A stretch of 62,000 bases of DNA from Lingula anatina (taxonomy: Eukaryota; Brachiopoda; Lingulata; Lingulida; Lingulidae). The position numbers and the translations under genes are program-made. The stretch covers positions 171,539 through 233,538 of the forward strand of contig NW_019775369.1 of assembly GCF_001039355.2 (NCBI RefSeq). Reading direction: 5' to 3'. Below are positions 23,943 to 34,184 of the stretch, in pieces; the stretch's first letter is position 1, and each line of letters begins with the position of its first letter. Under the pieces are notes generated by a model, which saw only the letters and a program-made list of their open reading frames with translations, searched no databases and was not told where the DNA came from.

Positions 23943-25859
23943 TGAAAACGCAGTTGTTATTGATTACACATGCCATTTTAACTGCTAAACGATTAAAATA
24001 CCAGTGCAAGACTCGATATTAAATCCGATTTAGATTATGCGACTGGAACCATTATATCGACGAGACATATTGAACCAAATAGGCTACAATTGCGTCATGG
24101 GAAATGATTCAGTTTAGAAGGAATTAAATTAAATAGATACTGTTTATCAAATAACTGTATATTCCTTATATGCAGGCGCTCAGTGCAATGAATACATTAC
24201 ACAACATACATAAATACAGAATTAAAAAGGGGAAATAAATCCTAGATATTTAATTAATTGTCCATAACCATGTAATCATATCCGGCACAAAACTGCTGTG
24301 AAAACTACGATTTATATGATATCCTTTTCAACTAGTAAGTTTCCAATTCATGTGGCACTCACGAAACAGTATCGGGGGTGAATGTCAACCGTAGTGGTGA
24401 AAATTTGATACCTCGGTTTTGTAAATTGACATTTCTAGGTAAATGACATTTTCCCTTATAAAAGCCTCTATGGCCGCCTTTAATACTATGCTATTAACTG
24501 GCATAGAAATGGATCTACTTCATGGCTGTTTCAGGCATTTGTAGCCAGACAGAGAGTTTCTGACCAGGATTATTTCATAAATCTCTCCTTTGTAACATTA
24601 ACAATGTATTACCGCTAATCAGATTTAAGGGGAAAATAATTATGTTCAACGTCCCGTTAACTACGCAATAACCTTCCATATCAGCAACCGCAGCCAAAGT
24701 TAACGAAACGTAATAGGTCTAACTCCATCCGAACAGAATGAACATTTTAATACGTTTTCTGCTATATATTTGATTAAATGGGGAGATAGACAGCATAAAA
24801 CGATAACTATATAGACAGTGAGCAATTTGTTAAAAAAATATACCCCTCTGGAAGTCTCCATGGCGACAGGCATCAACAGGGACCAACACGGCACCAATAC
24901 TGAAAAGGCTTGTCAATATCTGGTGAAGCTTTATAAATCCTCGTATCAAATGACGTGTGACTGCGATCATCTAGATCTAGGGACGCGATTAATATCCATA
25001 TTTCACACCGTGTAAGTAACTGCATGACGTTCTACCCTCACGGAACCGACAACCATTATCAGCGGATGATACCACTCTACTGCAGGTGATGATCAGGCGC
25101 AATTTACACTCAGTGGTTTTTATCTAACATTAATATCAGAACTTTTTATCCGACATTAATCTGAGCACGATGTTACCTTGGCAACTAACATGGCAGCAGT
25201 GGACGATACATAACGAGCGGGTTATTAATTTGCTACGAGATGTGGGTTGAAGACGGAGAGGGAGGGTGGCCGACAGAAAGGGGGGTGATTTGATATCATA
25301 AGGTGTCTTTAATATTTATATTGAGTCTTATTTTAGAGCTGGCAATCACATACAAATCCTTGTTACATAATATGTTTATTCTGTGTCAGCCCCCGCAATC
25401 GTCTCTTTATATTGATAACGACGGTGTAATTACAAAATCCAAACACAAAATAAGGTGGCTTTTCACACCTCATGTTATCTTTGGTGATATTGGCGTTTCC
25501 TGCAATTGCATTTTACAGCTACCCTAGGTTCTAGATTCCGGTATTGCCAGCTCAATCTTGATTTCATATACAACCCATAGTAGCAATACTAGTAAAAGCG
25601 ACTCCACCACAAGGTATATTTAGCAAGCTAGCTTTTACGTTGCTCTCACACTAAGGGTATTTACAGCGAGACCTAGTCAACAATTTGTGTGATAACCTGC
25701 ATGTATTGCGTCAAATCTGAAAATGAAACAGCCATCACTATACCGTCCTACTGTGCTATGCTACCTAGTACCTATATAAGAATATCATGCTATTTGTTGC
25801 ATATAGCTATACATGATAATACAATGTGTAGACCGGAGGTAGAGGACTGGATAGCCATC
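22731..25859. other. Intergenic stretch, nothing recognised
   Basis: 3.1 kb without supported coding. It contains a (GA)n microsatellite at about 23911-23942 and several short A-runs. Confidence 0.4.
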
Positions 25860-25864
25860 CATTT

Positions 25865-26033
25865 CAGGCCCGTAGCCAGCAATTTCAAAAGGGGGGTTCT
25901 TTTTTTGAAAAAAGTGGACATTTTCCCATAAAACCTTCATGTACCTAGAACAAATTTTACCCAGAGTGGACCTTTTCCCAGCAAAAGGGGCGGTTCTTTC
26001 GAACCACCCGAACCCCCCCTGGCTACAGACCTG
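25865..26033. mobile_element. CAGGCCCGTAGCCAG-ended MITE (copy 1)
   Basis: 169 bp with left end CAGGCCCGTAGCCAGCAATT and right end CTGGCTACAGACCTG, flanked by CATTT at 25860-25864 and 26034-26038. Internal words GTGGAC, TTTTCCCA and GGTTCTTTCGAACC are shared with copy 2. The 5-bp duplication does not by itself identify the superfamily. Confidence 0.75.
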
Positions 26034-26227
26034 CATTTGAACTCTTTGTATGTGGTCATCCATCACGATCTTTTCATGTCGATTACTGTGGGAGCACTGC
26101 ATCCACGACTTCAACCCCGAGAAAACACGTGGATCCTGTCACATGGCAATCTGTATGTTATTTACACCTGGATACACGTGACCGCGTGAAAATCGTGAAA
26201 AACACGTGGATGTAAGCACATATGACT

Positions 26228-26845
26228 CAGGCCCGTAGCCAGCAATTTCAAAGCGGGGGGGGGGGGGGNNNNNNNNNNNNNNNNNNNNNNNNNNNNNNNN
26301 NNNNNNNNNNNNNNNNNNNNNNNNNNNNNNNNNNNNNNNNNNNNNNNNNNNNNNNNNNNNNNNNNNNNNNNNNNNNNNNNNNNNNNNNNNNNNNNNNNNN
26401 NNNNNNNNNNNNNNNNNNNNNNNNNNNNNNNNNNNNNNNNNNNNNNNNNNNNNNNNNNNNNNNNNNNNNNNNNNNNNNNNNNNNNNNNNNNNNNNNNNNN
26501 NNNNNNNNNNNNNNNNNNNNNNNNNNNNNNNNNNNNNNNNNNNNNNNNNNNNNNNNNNNNNNNNNNNNNNNNNNNNNNNNNNNNNNNNNNNNNNNNNNNN
26601 NNNNNNNNNNNNNNNNNNNNNNNNNNNNNNNNNNNNNNNNNNNNNNNNNNNNNNNNNNNNNNNNNNNNNNNNNNNNNNNNNNNNNNNNNNNNNNNNNNNN
26701 NNNNNNNNNNNNNNNNNNNNNNNNNNNNNNNNNNNNNNNNNNNNNNNNNNNNNNNNNNNNNNNNNNNNAGTGGACCTTTTTCCAGCAAAAAGGGGGGTTC
26801 TTTCGAACCCCCCGAACCCCCCGAACCCCCCTAGCTACGGGCTTG
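26228..26845. mobile_element. CAGGCCCGTAGCCAG-ended element (copy 2), interrupted by assembly gap
   Basis: Left end CAGGCCCGTAGCCAGCAATT runs into a G-run and the N gap. After the gap, AGTGGACCTTTTTCCAGC and several CGAACCCCC units lead to the right end CTAGCTACGGGCTTG. TGACT occurs at 26223-26227 and 26847-26851, one base off the right end. The true length is unknown because of the gap. Confidence 0.65.
26269..26768. other. Assembly gap, 500 N
   Basis: 500 N bases. The left edge is a G13-type homopolymer, which probably stopped sequencing. Open frames reported across it have no meaning. Confidence 1.
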
Positions 26846-26851
26846 CTGACT

Positions 26852-27100
26852 CTTACCTTTATTTTAATCACAAGAATTATGTAGAAAAAAAGTCACCACA
26901 GTTCTGCATCCTGGTTTACGATACACAATGTTTACATCATGGAATATCTATATACAAATAACAAATGCTTGGCGTGCCCATTTGTTGTCTAAATTCTACC
27001 GCACCATTAAGTTATGTGACACATTAATATTTACATCATGTAGTACACGTATTTGTATGGTATCGTTCTGACTTGTTGTAGCATTCTAGAGGATTGTCCA
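26852..27100. other. Intergenic stretch, nothing recognised
   Basis: No supported feature. Confidence 0.35.
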
Positions 27101-27139
27101 ATCCCTAGGGAGAATTCCCCGCAGGATGCCCTATACGTG

Positions 27140-27265
27140 TAGAACTCTATGGGTCTCTATAAGACTAGGACTCTAATGAAATCCTTCAAGACTCTATTTG
27201 TATCCTACAGGACTCCGTTAGACTCTATTGGAATTCAACCAGACGTTCTATTGGACTTCTCTTTT
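27140..27265. repeat. Degenerate tandem repeat of a GACTCTA-type word
   Basis: Repeated words GAACTCTATGGG, GACTAGGACTCTAATG, AAGACTCTATTTG, GGACTCCG, TAGACTCTATTGG and TTCTATTGGAC at roughly 20-30-bp spacing. It resembles the motif arrays of the GGACTT repeat in style, but identity to it is not established. Confidence 0.45.
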
Positions 27266-27283
27266 AATATATTGTGAGTCTCC

Positions 27284-27529
27284 ATGTCTGGTTTGACTCA
27301 GTTTATAACAGGGTTCATCTTCCTAGTGTTAATATTTTTATGGACGGATGCTAGAAATGTGGCGCGGTATACTTCAAACAAATGTCCCACCGAGAGTAAG
27401 AGCCCGCTAATTCTGCACAGGTGGAATTACAACAGTGAAGACGTCGACGGACATCGTCGCTGGATACCCTCTACCAGGGCGAGTGATAGATTTTTTTTTA
27501 CAGATATTCACAGATATGTCTCTAGCTAG
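27284..27529 (+). CDS. Candidate short secreted-peptide ORF invaded by a MITE (doubtful)
   Basis: An ATG at 27284 opens a frame whose first 25 residues look like a signal peptide (MSGLTQF, then the hydrophobic run FIFLVLIFLW, then TDA as a possible cleavage area). About 36 polar residues follow, with one Cys and an HRRW sequence near the point where the Mutator-like MITE begins (27465). The last 22 residues are encoded by the MITE. Without the MITE and one copy of its 9-bp duplication, the frame would continue for only eight codons to TAA. No homolog is recognised, splice sites are uncertain, and a chance ORF is quite possible. Confidence 0.2.
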   Translation: MSGLTQFITGFIFLVLIFLWTDARNVARYTSNKCPTESKSPLILHRWNYNSEDVDGHRRWIPSTRASDRFFFTDIHRYVSS

Positions 27530-27654
27530 ATATATGGTCATTTAGGGCTGAACTGAGTTGAGCCCTAAATGATCATCTATCTAGCTAGAGACATATCTGT
27601 GAATATCTGTAAAAAAAAATCTATCACTCGCCCTGGTAGAGGGTAGTCGCTGGA
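27456..27654. mobile_element. Mutator-like hairpin MITE with 9-bp target duplication (family M, copy 2)
   Basis: The element is 27465-27645 (181 bp), an almost complete hairpin. The arms of about 90 bp start TACCCTCTACCAGGGCGAGT and differ at only two or three positions. Identical GTCGCTGGA flanks it at 27456-27464 and 27646-27654. Near-perfect arms imply a recent insertion or selection for fold-back structure. It shares its ends and AGAGACATATCTGTGAATAT with the copy at 16866-17000. Confidence 0.9.
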
Positions 27655-29157
27655 GCACAGCACTTGAGGGGTATTTTTAATTTTCTGACGTCACAGTGAC
27701 TTGTCTTTAGATATTTTTTTCAAAAAAATACTCAAACAAAGCGCTTTGATTGGAATTGTCGCTCAGGGGGCGATGGTGTAACGTGACAGAGAGTCCCTCA
27801 TGATAGAAAGTCCGCTTCCCATTCATTGGTACAGGTAAGTAGAATTTGACACACTCGTGTCAGGCTATCCCTAACCATCATAACTATATGAAGAGCAAAC
27901 CCTCAGTTTCGTTTTACCGGTCCGGTGGATATGACGTCACAGACTACCTACCCCATGTGGTTCATTGGATTGAGTGGCTCCACTGGAATCCTAAGGCGTT
28001 GTATCTGTCACTGATAAACAATGATTTAAAATAGCAAATATAATAAATGGACAAGGCAGCTTTTACCCCATTACCATCCTCAACCAAAACCCTGATCAAT
28101 CTACCAGTACTCGGTCGACTGTTATGAACCGTTAAAACATTGAGCTTCAACCGCAGAGTGATGGCTGTTGGGATCTACATGTTATAGACAGAGCAATGAC
28201 ATGGAAGCATTATTCAAAAGTGACAAGGCAGAAAAAGCTGAGGTTTAGGGTTGAAATATCCCTGTACCGGCTGTCACCCGTATCTAATAAAGCATTTGGA
28301 AAGTTTGTGATCAATTTTCAATAAAGATGTGAACTCTGCTCACCCCTAACGCAACCAATAGATCAATTAATCCATCAATCAATGAAGCAACCAATCAATC
28401 ACAAAACAGCTTTGTGCCACATTAACTATGTCATAGTCACGTCAAGAAATACAGTATTCCTCCAATAAAGACAGCATTGTACCAAACAACCTATTTAATA
28501 ATCACGGCAAGACGCACAGGCATCTACAGCAGGCGGGCAAAATTCTGTTGAACATTTCCTCCAGGTGACTAGAGACTAAGTTAATGGGATCAATCACTAA
28601 TTGTTCCTACACTTAATAGTCAGGGTCATGATTCGGAGGTCTCTGGATACCTCAAAACTTCATTAGATCTTACATTTATGTATTCATACATTTTAATAAG
28701 GTTCCCAGAATGATTGGGAAAAGAAATAGGAAATAAAATGTCTTAATTGAACACGTCTATATTAATGCTTGTACTCAACTGGAGGTTGTTTAATCTGGAG
28801 AGGAATGGTTACGTAAGAACTGGGAACCGTGCAGATTGATACACGTGATGTTTTATCAGGGATATGAGCATGCATGCTTCCACGTTGCGAGATCGGACAG
28901 AGGTGCGACGCACAATTGCTTGATTAGTTCCTAATTTGATCAGCAGACAATTGTGTATGACATACGACGTTATGGAAAACGTTCCTGCCATTAGCTAATC
29001 TGTTTTCTGTATTCTGTGGCTGATGAGGCATTTGATTGTACAAGACATACAACACTTTGAGCCTTATCAATAAAATTACCATTTTCTTACGAAAAAAAAA
29101 ATAAGAAAACAAAAACCAACGTAACTATTAAACGTGTATTTCGGTCATTCAGATTAT
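27655..29157. other. Intergenic stretch with one repeat fragment
   Basis: 27812-27836 (AGTCCGCTTCCCATTCATTG then GTACAGGT) matches the dispersed repeat fragment at 44088 and 49378. Nothing else is recognised. Confidence 0.4.
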
Positions 29158-29350
29158 TACATCGCACTAGATCGGTCGGGGATTTTTCGCTAAAGTGCAA
29201 ACAGCGGAATCAACTTAATCAGCCCAAGATAGTTAATTACCTCATAGCTGCTTGTGGAGGCGTATCAGACAATTAAGCTGATTCCACCGATTGCCCGGGC
29301 TTAAGTGAGAATCCCCTGCAGAGTTGGACCGACCCAGCTAGCATGATGTG
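29158..29350. mobile_element. Palindromic MITE (family H), diverged copy
   Basis: Left arm words GATCGGTCGGGGATTTTTCG, CTAAAGTGC and GGAATCAACTTAATC mirror right arm words AATTAAGCTGATTCC, CTTAAGTGAGAATCCCC and TTGGACCGACC. The centre, AGTTAATTACCTCATAGCTG then GAGGCGTATCAGAC, matches the other copies. Ends are approximate and no TAA duplication is visible. Confidence 0.65.
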
Positions 29351-29437
29351 TTAAACTAAGACACGCTGCTGTACGAAACGATCACACGGTTACTGCAAGA
29401 AAACGCAAAACGTCTGTACGTTTCCTACTTCAGATGT

Positions 29438-29441
29438 CGAA

Positions 29442-29480
<39 letters not shown>

Positions 29481-29481
29481 A
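29438..29481. repeat. (AAAT)n microsatellite
   Basis: About ten perfect AATA-type tetranucleotide repeats. Confidence 0.95.
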
Positions 29482-30818
29482 GATAAATTAAATGTCGTGG
29501 ATGCGCGGATTACATTAATAAAGATAGAAAGAAAAAAGAAAGGATAATTAAATGTAGATGGATGCATGGATTAAATCATATGTCACTCCAGCAAGGCAAT
29601 CAATCAAGCTGTATATCATATGGCAGTGAAATAGTCTCGTCCTAAAAAGAGAACTTCCTTGTAAAAAGTGGCGCTATGATATGCTCCCTGCAGCCAACCA
29701 TCCATCATCGTAGACAGATCCAGTCATCAATTTGGAATTAGTGCGGGTCATTTGAGCAATTTACCAGTCGGGAGGATGGCGATTTTTTTCATAAAATGAA
29801 GAAAGACATTAGAGAGTTACACCGTACAAATTGCGGTCGGGTTATGTTCCATTTGTCATGTTTTTTTCTCTTTGTTTCTGGTCTACAACACGAAACACGT
29901 CTCCAAAGACAACTTGGCTGTACAAACTACCACAACATAAGACTACAAAACAATCTATTTACTTCATCAAATATATACTAGGAAAGTAGCAAAACAAACT
30001 TGTAACCCCCCCTCCCAATACCCAAAATACATGTTAAGTACTATTCTCTAATGCTGCATGGAGATAATGGGTACGAAGACGCGTAGTCTCTGACCTTGAC
30101 CTTGACTTTACTGTGGGAGAGTGGACAGGAAGTGTTTCCATAATCAGATTCCACTTGTCAAAGTCCCACCCACACTTTACCTCTGGACGACGCAAAGCTG
30201 GCTGCTGTTTTTCAGTGTTGAAATTCTTCACCTCGGTATTTGAAAGCACAACTGTCATCTGACTTCTCGAACAAAAAAATGCCATACTATGCGAAACTCA
30301 AAGGTGTCTAATTGTACCTCCATCAAAATGTATGGTTTGAGGTTTTGTTTTTTTTTGTTTATAATTTTTTTTTCTTTTAAGCTGTCATGAATGATTGTTC
30401 TGACTATATCTAATGGATGACTTCCGGTGGTTCTGCACATCACTGAATACTTCAGCCGGTGAGCAATATGTCACTTTAATGAAACCAGAATAAACAAGAG
30501 GTTCAGATATTTACTACCTGGTGTGATTTACAACAAAAACGTTTATGCCACAATGTAAAAACATCCACAGACGTCCATTTATGTGTGATAGGCACTTCAA
30601 ACATCACTGCCGATTATTTTTTTTATTTGTGGAGAGAAAAAAGCACGCAATTCCTGGACGCATCATCTTAAGATATTTCCCCATGGACACGTGTAAGAAG
30701 AAAACGGTAAATGTCACTACAGCTCAAGCATAGCTAAGTTCTTTAAAGTTAATGGAGTTCGCGTTATCAGACGGCACTCTGAAAGAGGACAGAGGGGCGA
30801 CAAGACATGGGTCATGAG
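29482..30818. other. Intergenic stretch, nothing recognised
   Basis: Several short ORFs on both strands lack family features. No repeat ends were seen. Confidence 0.4.
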
Positions 30819-30821
30819 TAA

Positions 30822-30908
<87 letters not shown>
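30819..30908. repeat. A20 followed by (AT)n microsatellite
   Basis: A run of about 20 A bases followed by about 35 perfect AT dinucleotides. Confidence 0.95.
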
Positions 30909-30915
<7 letters not shown>

Positions 30916-31339
30916 AAGGCTTTATAAATGCATACATATTTTTCCATAGACTCATGCCTTCTCCTACCTTGGTACTGTTGTATACAGAGACCAAGAACTA
31001 GCAAATCACTGTCAAATTAACCTGGTGGCTTTCAACGTGTTAAAATACCCCGACAGTAAAAACGAGAAAGACAGTCTCGTGATCTAGCAATTCCCCGTAC
31101 TGTTCCCTTCTGAGGCGACTTGACTTAAACGGTAACCGTATAAACGTTTTCAAGAACTAATTCATTGCGGTAAAACTGGTGGCAGTAAACCGCACTTACT
31201 GTAATTGGTTTTCAAGTAAAGAGATTATCTACGAACAGGAAACACGTATGTGAGCATTTGATGTTAGACAATGTACGTAATCCTTTACGTATATGCAAAC
31301 AGAGTTAAGCGAATTATCTGACGTTTTCTCTTCCCACAG

Positions 31340-31424
31340 GGACATCAAACTATTGTTTGTCAACAAAATCAGTGAAATGGGCTTTAAAAACCTCTTAATG
31401 CCTGGTGTTAATCAAGGGGAGGCG
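31340..31424 (+). other. Candidate isolated coding exon
   Basis: A strong acceptor (TTTTCTCTTCCCACAG ending at 31339) and a strong donor (GCG/GTAAGT at 31425) bracket 85 bp that is open in only one frame. That frame reads DIKLLFVNKISEMGFKNL then LMPGVNQGEA. It is more protein-like than its surroundings, but I recognise no family and no partner exons nearby. It could be chance splice-like sequence. Confidence 0.25.
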
Positions 31425-31658
31425 GTAAGTACGGAAACGGCGGTAAACTGATGTAAATCAACGGCTGCGAAGAGGGGGGGGGGTAGCTTTGATCTCACAT
31501 CCCCAGGGCTGAATTGCGTCTCCAGTCTTGTGACGTCACAAATAGATTTTGCTTTTATCAGATACTGGGGTATCTGTGCGTGCGTGTGTACATGTGTGCG
31601 CTCGTGAATCCTTGTTAGGTTCAGTTTTTAGTTTTCTAATGAACATCATAACAGGCAT

Positions 31659-31701
<43 letters not shown>
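31659..31701. repeat. (ATTT)n microsatellite
   Basis: About ten ATTT units. Confidence 0.95.
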
Positions 31702-31702
<1 letters not shown>

Positions 31703-32768
31703 TGAGTTGAGGTTAAAAGAGGTAAAAATCAGTTAGATAAAACTTGTAAGTTGTCCCTAAAGTAATGTAACTATAGCGGGGCACCAGCGGAGAGGAGATA
31801 TCAGACCTTTCTTATCATGATAGGTTTATTCAAAATTATTGCAACGAAAAGGTTGAACTCGAACAGATACTTGACTTCAAGCAAAAATAAAAAGAAACGA
31901 TTTACATTAAGATCAAAATTAAGTTCAAAATAAACACAGACCTGTAAAGGAAGTTAAAGAAAACTACATGCAGATGAGAGTGTTACGGAAACGTTCCATC
32001 TTGATTTTTTTGGCAAATTAAAGTTGAATTGGTAACATCTGAGGTCTCTGTAAGATCTGGTGGCTAAAAGATAATTCAGCTTATCCTTGTTATTCTTGAT
32101 ATTATAGATACTCTTAATGGCGAGGGTAAGTTGAATTACCACTTTACCACTTTACCACTTATTCCGTTATTTGTAGAAATTTCTGGTAGTTTCTTGTTGA
32201 TGCTCTTTTGCCTTTAACGCGCCATTGAATCTCAGGTCAAATAGCGCACACTGTATTAACTGAAATCGAGGCTGTCTTGACATCGAGGTCACAGGTCAGG
32301 TGGCAGGTCACATGCCGGGTCAGAGGTCAAGCGATTCCATCTGTATCTCACAGCCACAAGCCTGTGCTGGGCGAGGAAGATACGCACTTTGATTAATGAC
32401 TCTTTCAACACAGAGTGGCACATTAACAGTGGTAAATGACTTGATCTCCGGGCCCTAGAGAGCGGCAGATTTAGACTACAGTGTATTGACCCGCTGATCA
32501 AAGGCAATGCCCGACTCTTGGTTAATGTAAGGTCTTATCAAAATGCAAAGGGAAAATGCAGATGTGCAATTATAACCATCAATCAGCACATATCCATGCC
32601 GTGGTAGATTTGCTGAAATAATCAATCAAATGTAACTTTTTGTTGTTTTATTTAGTTGGACTGTTAACAATGGGTAGAGACAATGGGGGAATTCCCTCAC
32701 AGGAATTACTTTGCACAGAAAAAAAAAAATTTATACGTGCCCGGCCATGCTGAATTTAACTTCACTCT
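31702..32768. other. Intergenic stretch, nothing recognised
   Basis: Near 32282-32330 the word AGGTCA recurs five times in 50 bp (ATCGAGGTCACAGGTCAGGT, then GGCAGGTCACATG and CAGAGGTCAAG). This is noted as a possible regulatory cluster. No coding signal. Confidence 0.4.
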
Positions 32769-32770
32769 TA

Positions 32771-33282
32771 AAGCCTAGATTACATTTAAGCCTCGGTCCC
32801 AAGTACGTTTTGGACGCACGGTTTTTTAAGGTTCCTTGTGTCCGGCTAGGACGTAGCTAGATCGCAGGGATGGAATCAAGAAGGGCTGTTGATAATGTCG
32901 AAAATTTTCTACGTGCTGTTTGCGTCCTCCAAAAGTCGCACGATGGACGTGCTCCTCACGCACGAACTCCCACGTTTTCCCCAATTTTTGGCCGTAGACC
33001 ACACGTAGCAGCCCGTACGTTCGGTTGGGACCTAGGCTTTACATGGGCGCCGTGCGATGAAATTGTCCGTACGATTTTATTATTATTATTATTATTTTTT
33101 GGAATCGTAAGGAGCTACGAACTACGCCGAGTATGTTTACATTACATGGCCTTAAATCCGAAAGATTCCGTGCGATTTCGCACGGCCACCGTCTACCTCC
33201 GCTCAGACGCCGTACGAAAAGGGTATTACTGGCAGTATACGTGCACCGCACGGGCACCGCATTTCAAATGTAATCTAGGCTT
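32771..33282. mobile_element. AAGCCTAG-ended MITE (outer) containing a related MITE
   Basis: 512 bp with inverted ends AAGCCTAGATTACATTT at 32771 and at 33282, exact over 17 bp, flanked by TA on both sides (32769-32770, 33283-33284). A second element of related type is nested from about 32788. The 151-aa open frame across it is an artefact of the repeat. Confidence 0.8.
32788..33041. mobile_element. AAGCCTAGGTCCCAA-type MITE nested in the outer element
   Basis: About 254 bp with ends AGCCTCGGTCCCAAGTACG and, inverted, GTTGGGACCTAGGCTT, with TA next to each end. Its body (GGACGTGCTCCTCACGCACG, TTTTCCCCAATTTTTGGCCG) matches the element at 45075-45323 in opposite orientation, so that copy gives an independent view of its boundaries. 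Confidence 0.8.
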
Positions 33283-33284
33283 TA

Positions 33285-34184
33285 CAATCATTCAGTCAAT
33301 AATTGTTACCAAACACGATCTATAGCTTCATATTCAGGATAAAAAGTAACTGTATGACTGTAAATGATGGGTACACTTTTTGAGTTTATTGCTTCATATA
33401 TTCTAGTTCCCTCGTTTCATCTTTATTCCTTTTATTCTTTTTATTGAGACTCTCAAGGCCAAGCGTATCATCTCAATCTCTCCAAATACCACCGGTACCT
33501 TGGAGGTTTATAATTTCCTATCCTGTTGCACAATGTGCGCCATGCTAGACAGATCTCCATGTTCAAGCCTGCCACCAGGGAAACAGGGATTACAGAGAAA
33601 CCAAATTATCTGAACCATGGGAACATGCCGGCTATTCACATTTACTATCTTCTATTTGGGATTTCAGGTCGTGTTCAATTTGATAAAAAAAATGGTATTA
33701 AACAGTTGCTTCTGAGTTTTCTGGTTTTGGTGTTATTTTCTAAGCAATTTCGCCACTTAAAGTAGATACATGTCATGCTCTACCTATACAAGGCGCATTG
33801 CATATACAAAAAAAAAGACATATATAGTCCTAGTACCATGACTTAAGTACTATTATGTTTTACCTAAAACTGAGATTTAATCTATCACACAGGACTAAAT
33901 GACAAAACCACGTCAACCTTTTCTCGGAATATTGAATTAAATCATGAGTAAATTCTCCGAATGGACGTATGTACGTCTGAGAGTAGTTGAATGGCATCAC
34001 GTCATACATAATAAAACTGTCTTCCCCTCTGCTCAGTGTCGTCTGCGCTATACAATAGATTGTGGGTTTTCTGTGTTCATGTTTCACGTTATTTCTCTAC
34101 TCCGTAATGTGACGTCGTAGGAAATTAATAATTTGTTCCTTTGAGTGTTGGGTTAAAATACACAATTCGACCAAAAGCTGCAAT
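33285..34184. other. Intergenic stretch, nothing recognised
   Basis: No supported feature. Confidence 0.4.

Noticed and set aside
26162-26884. Frames of about 200 aa across this interval
   Set aside because: Almost all residues come from the 500-N assembly gap.
30034-30285. 83-aa minus-strand ORF with a hydrophilic tail
   Set aside because: No family match, no convincing splice sites, and composition like neighbouring non-coding DNA.
32870-33325. 151-aa ORF, with a related minus-strand ORF at 45050-45301
   Set aside because: Both lie in the AAGCCTAG-type MITE; the shared peptide is shared repeat DNA, and the element is too small to be a coding transposon.
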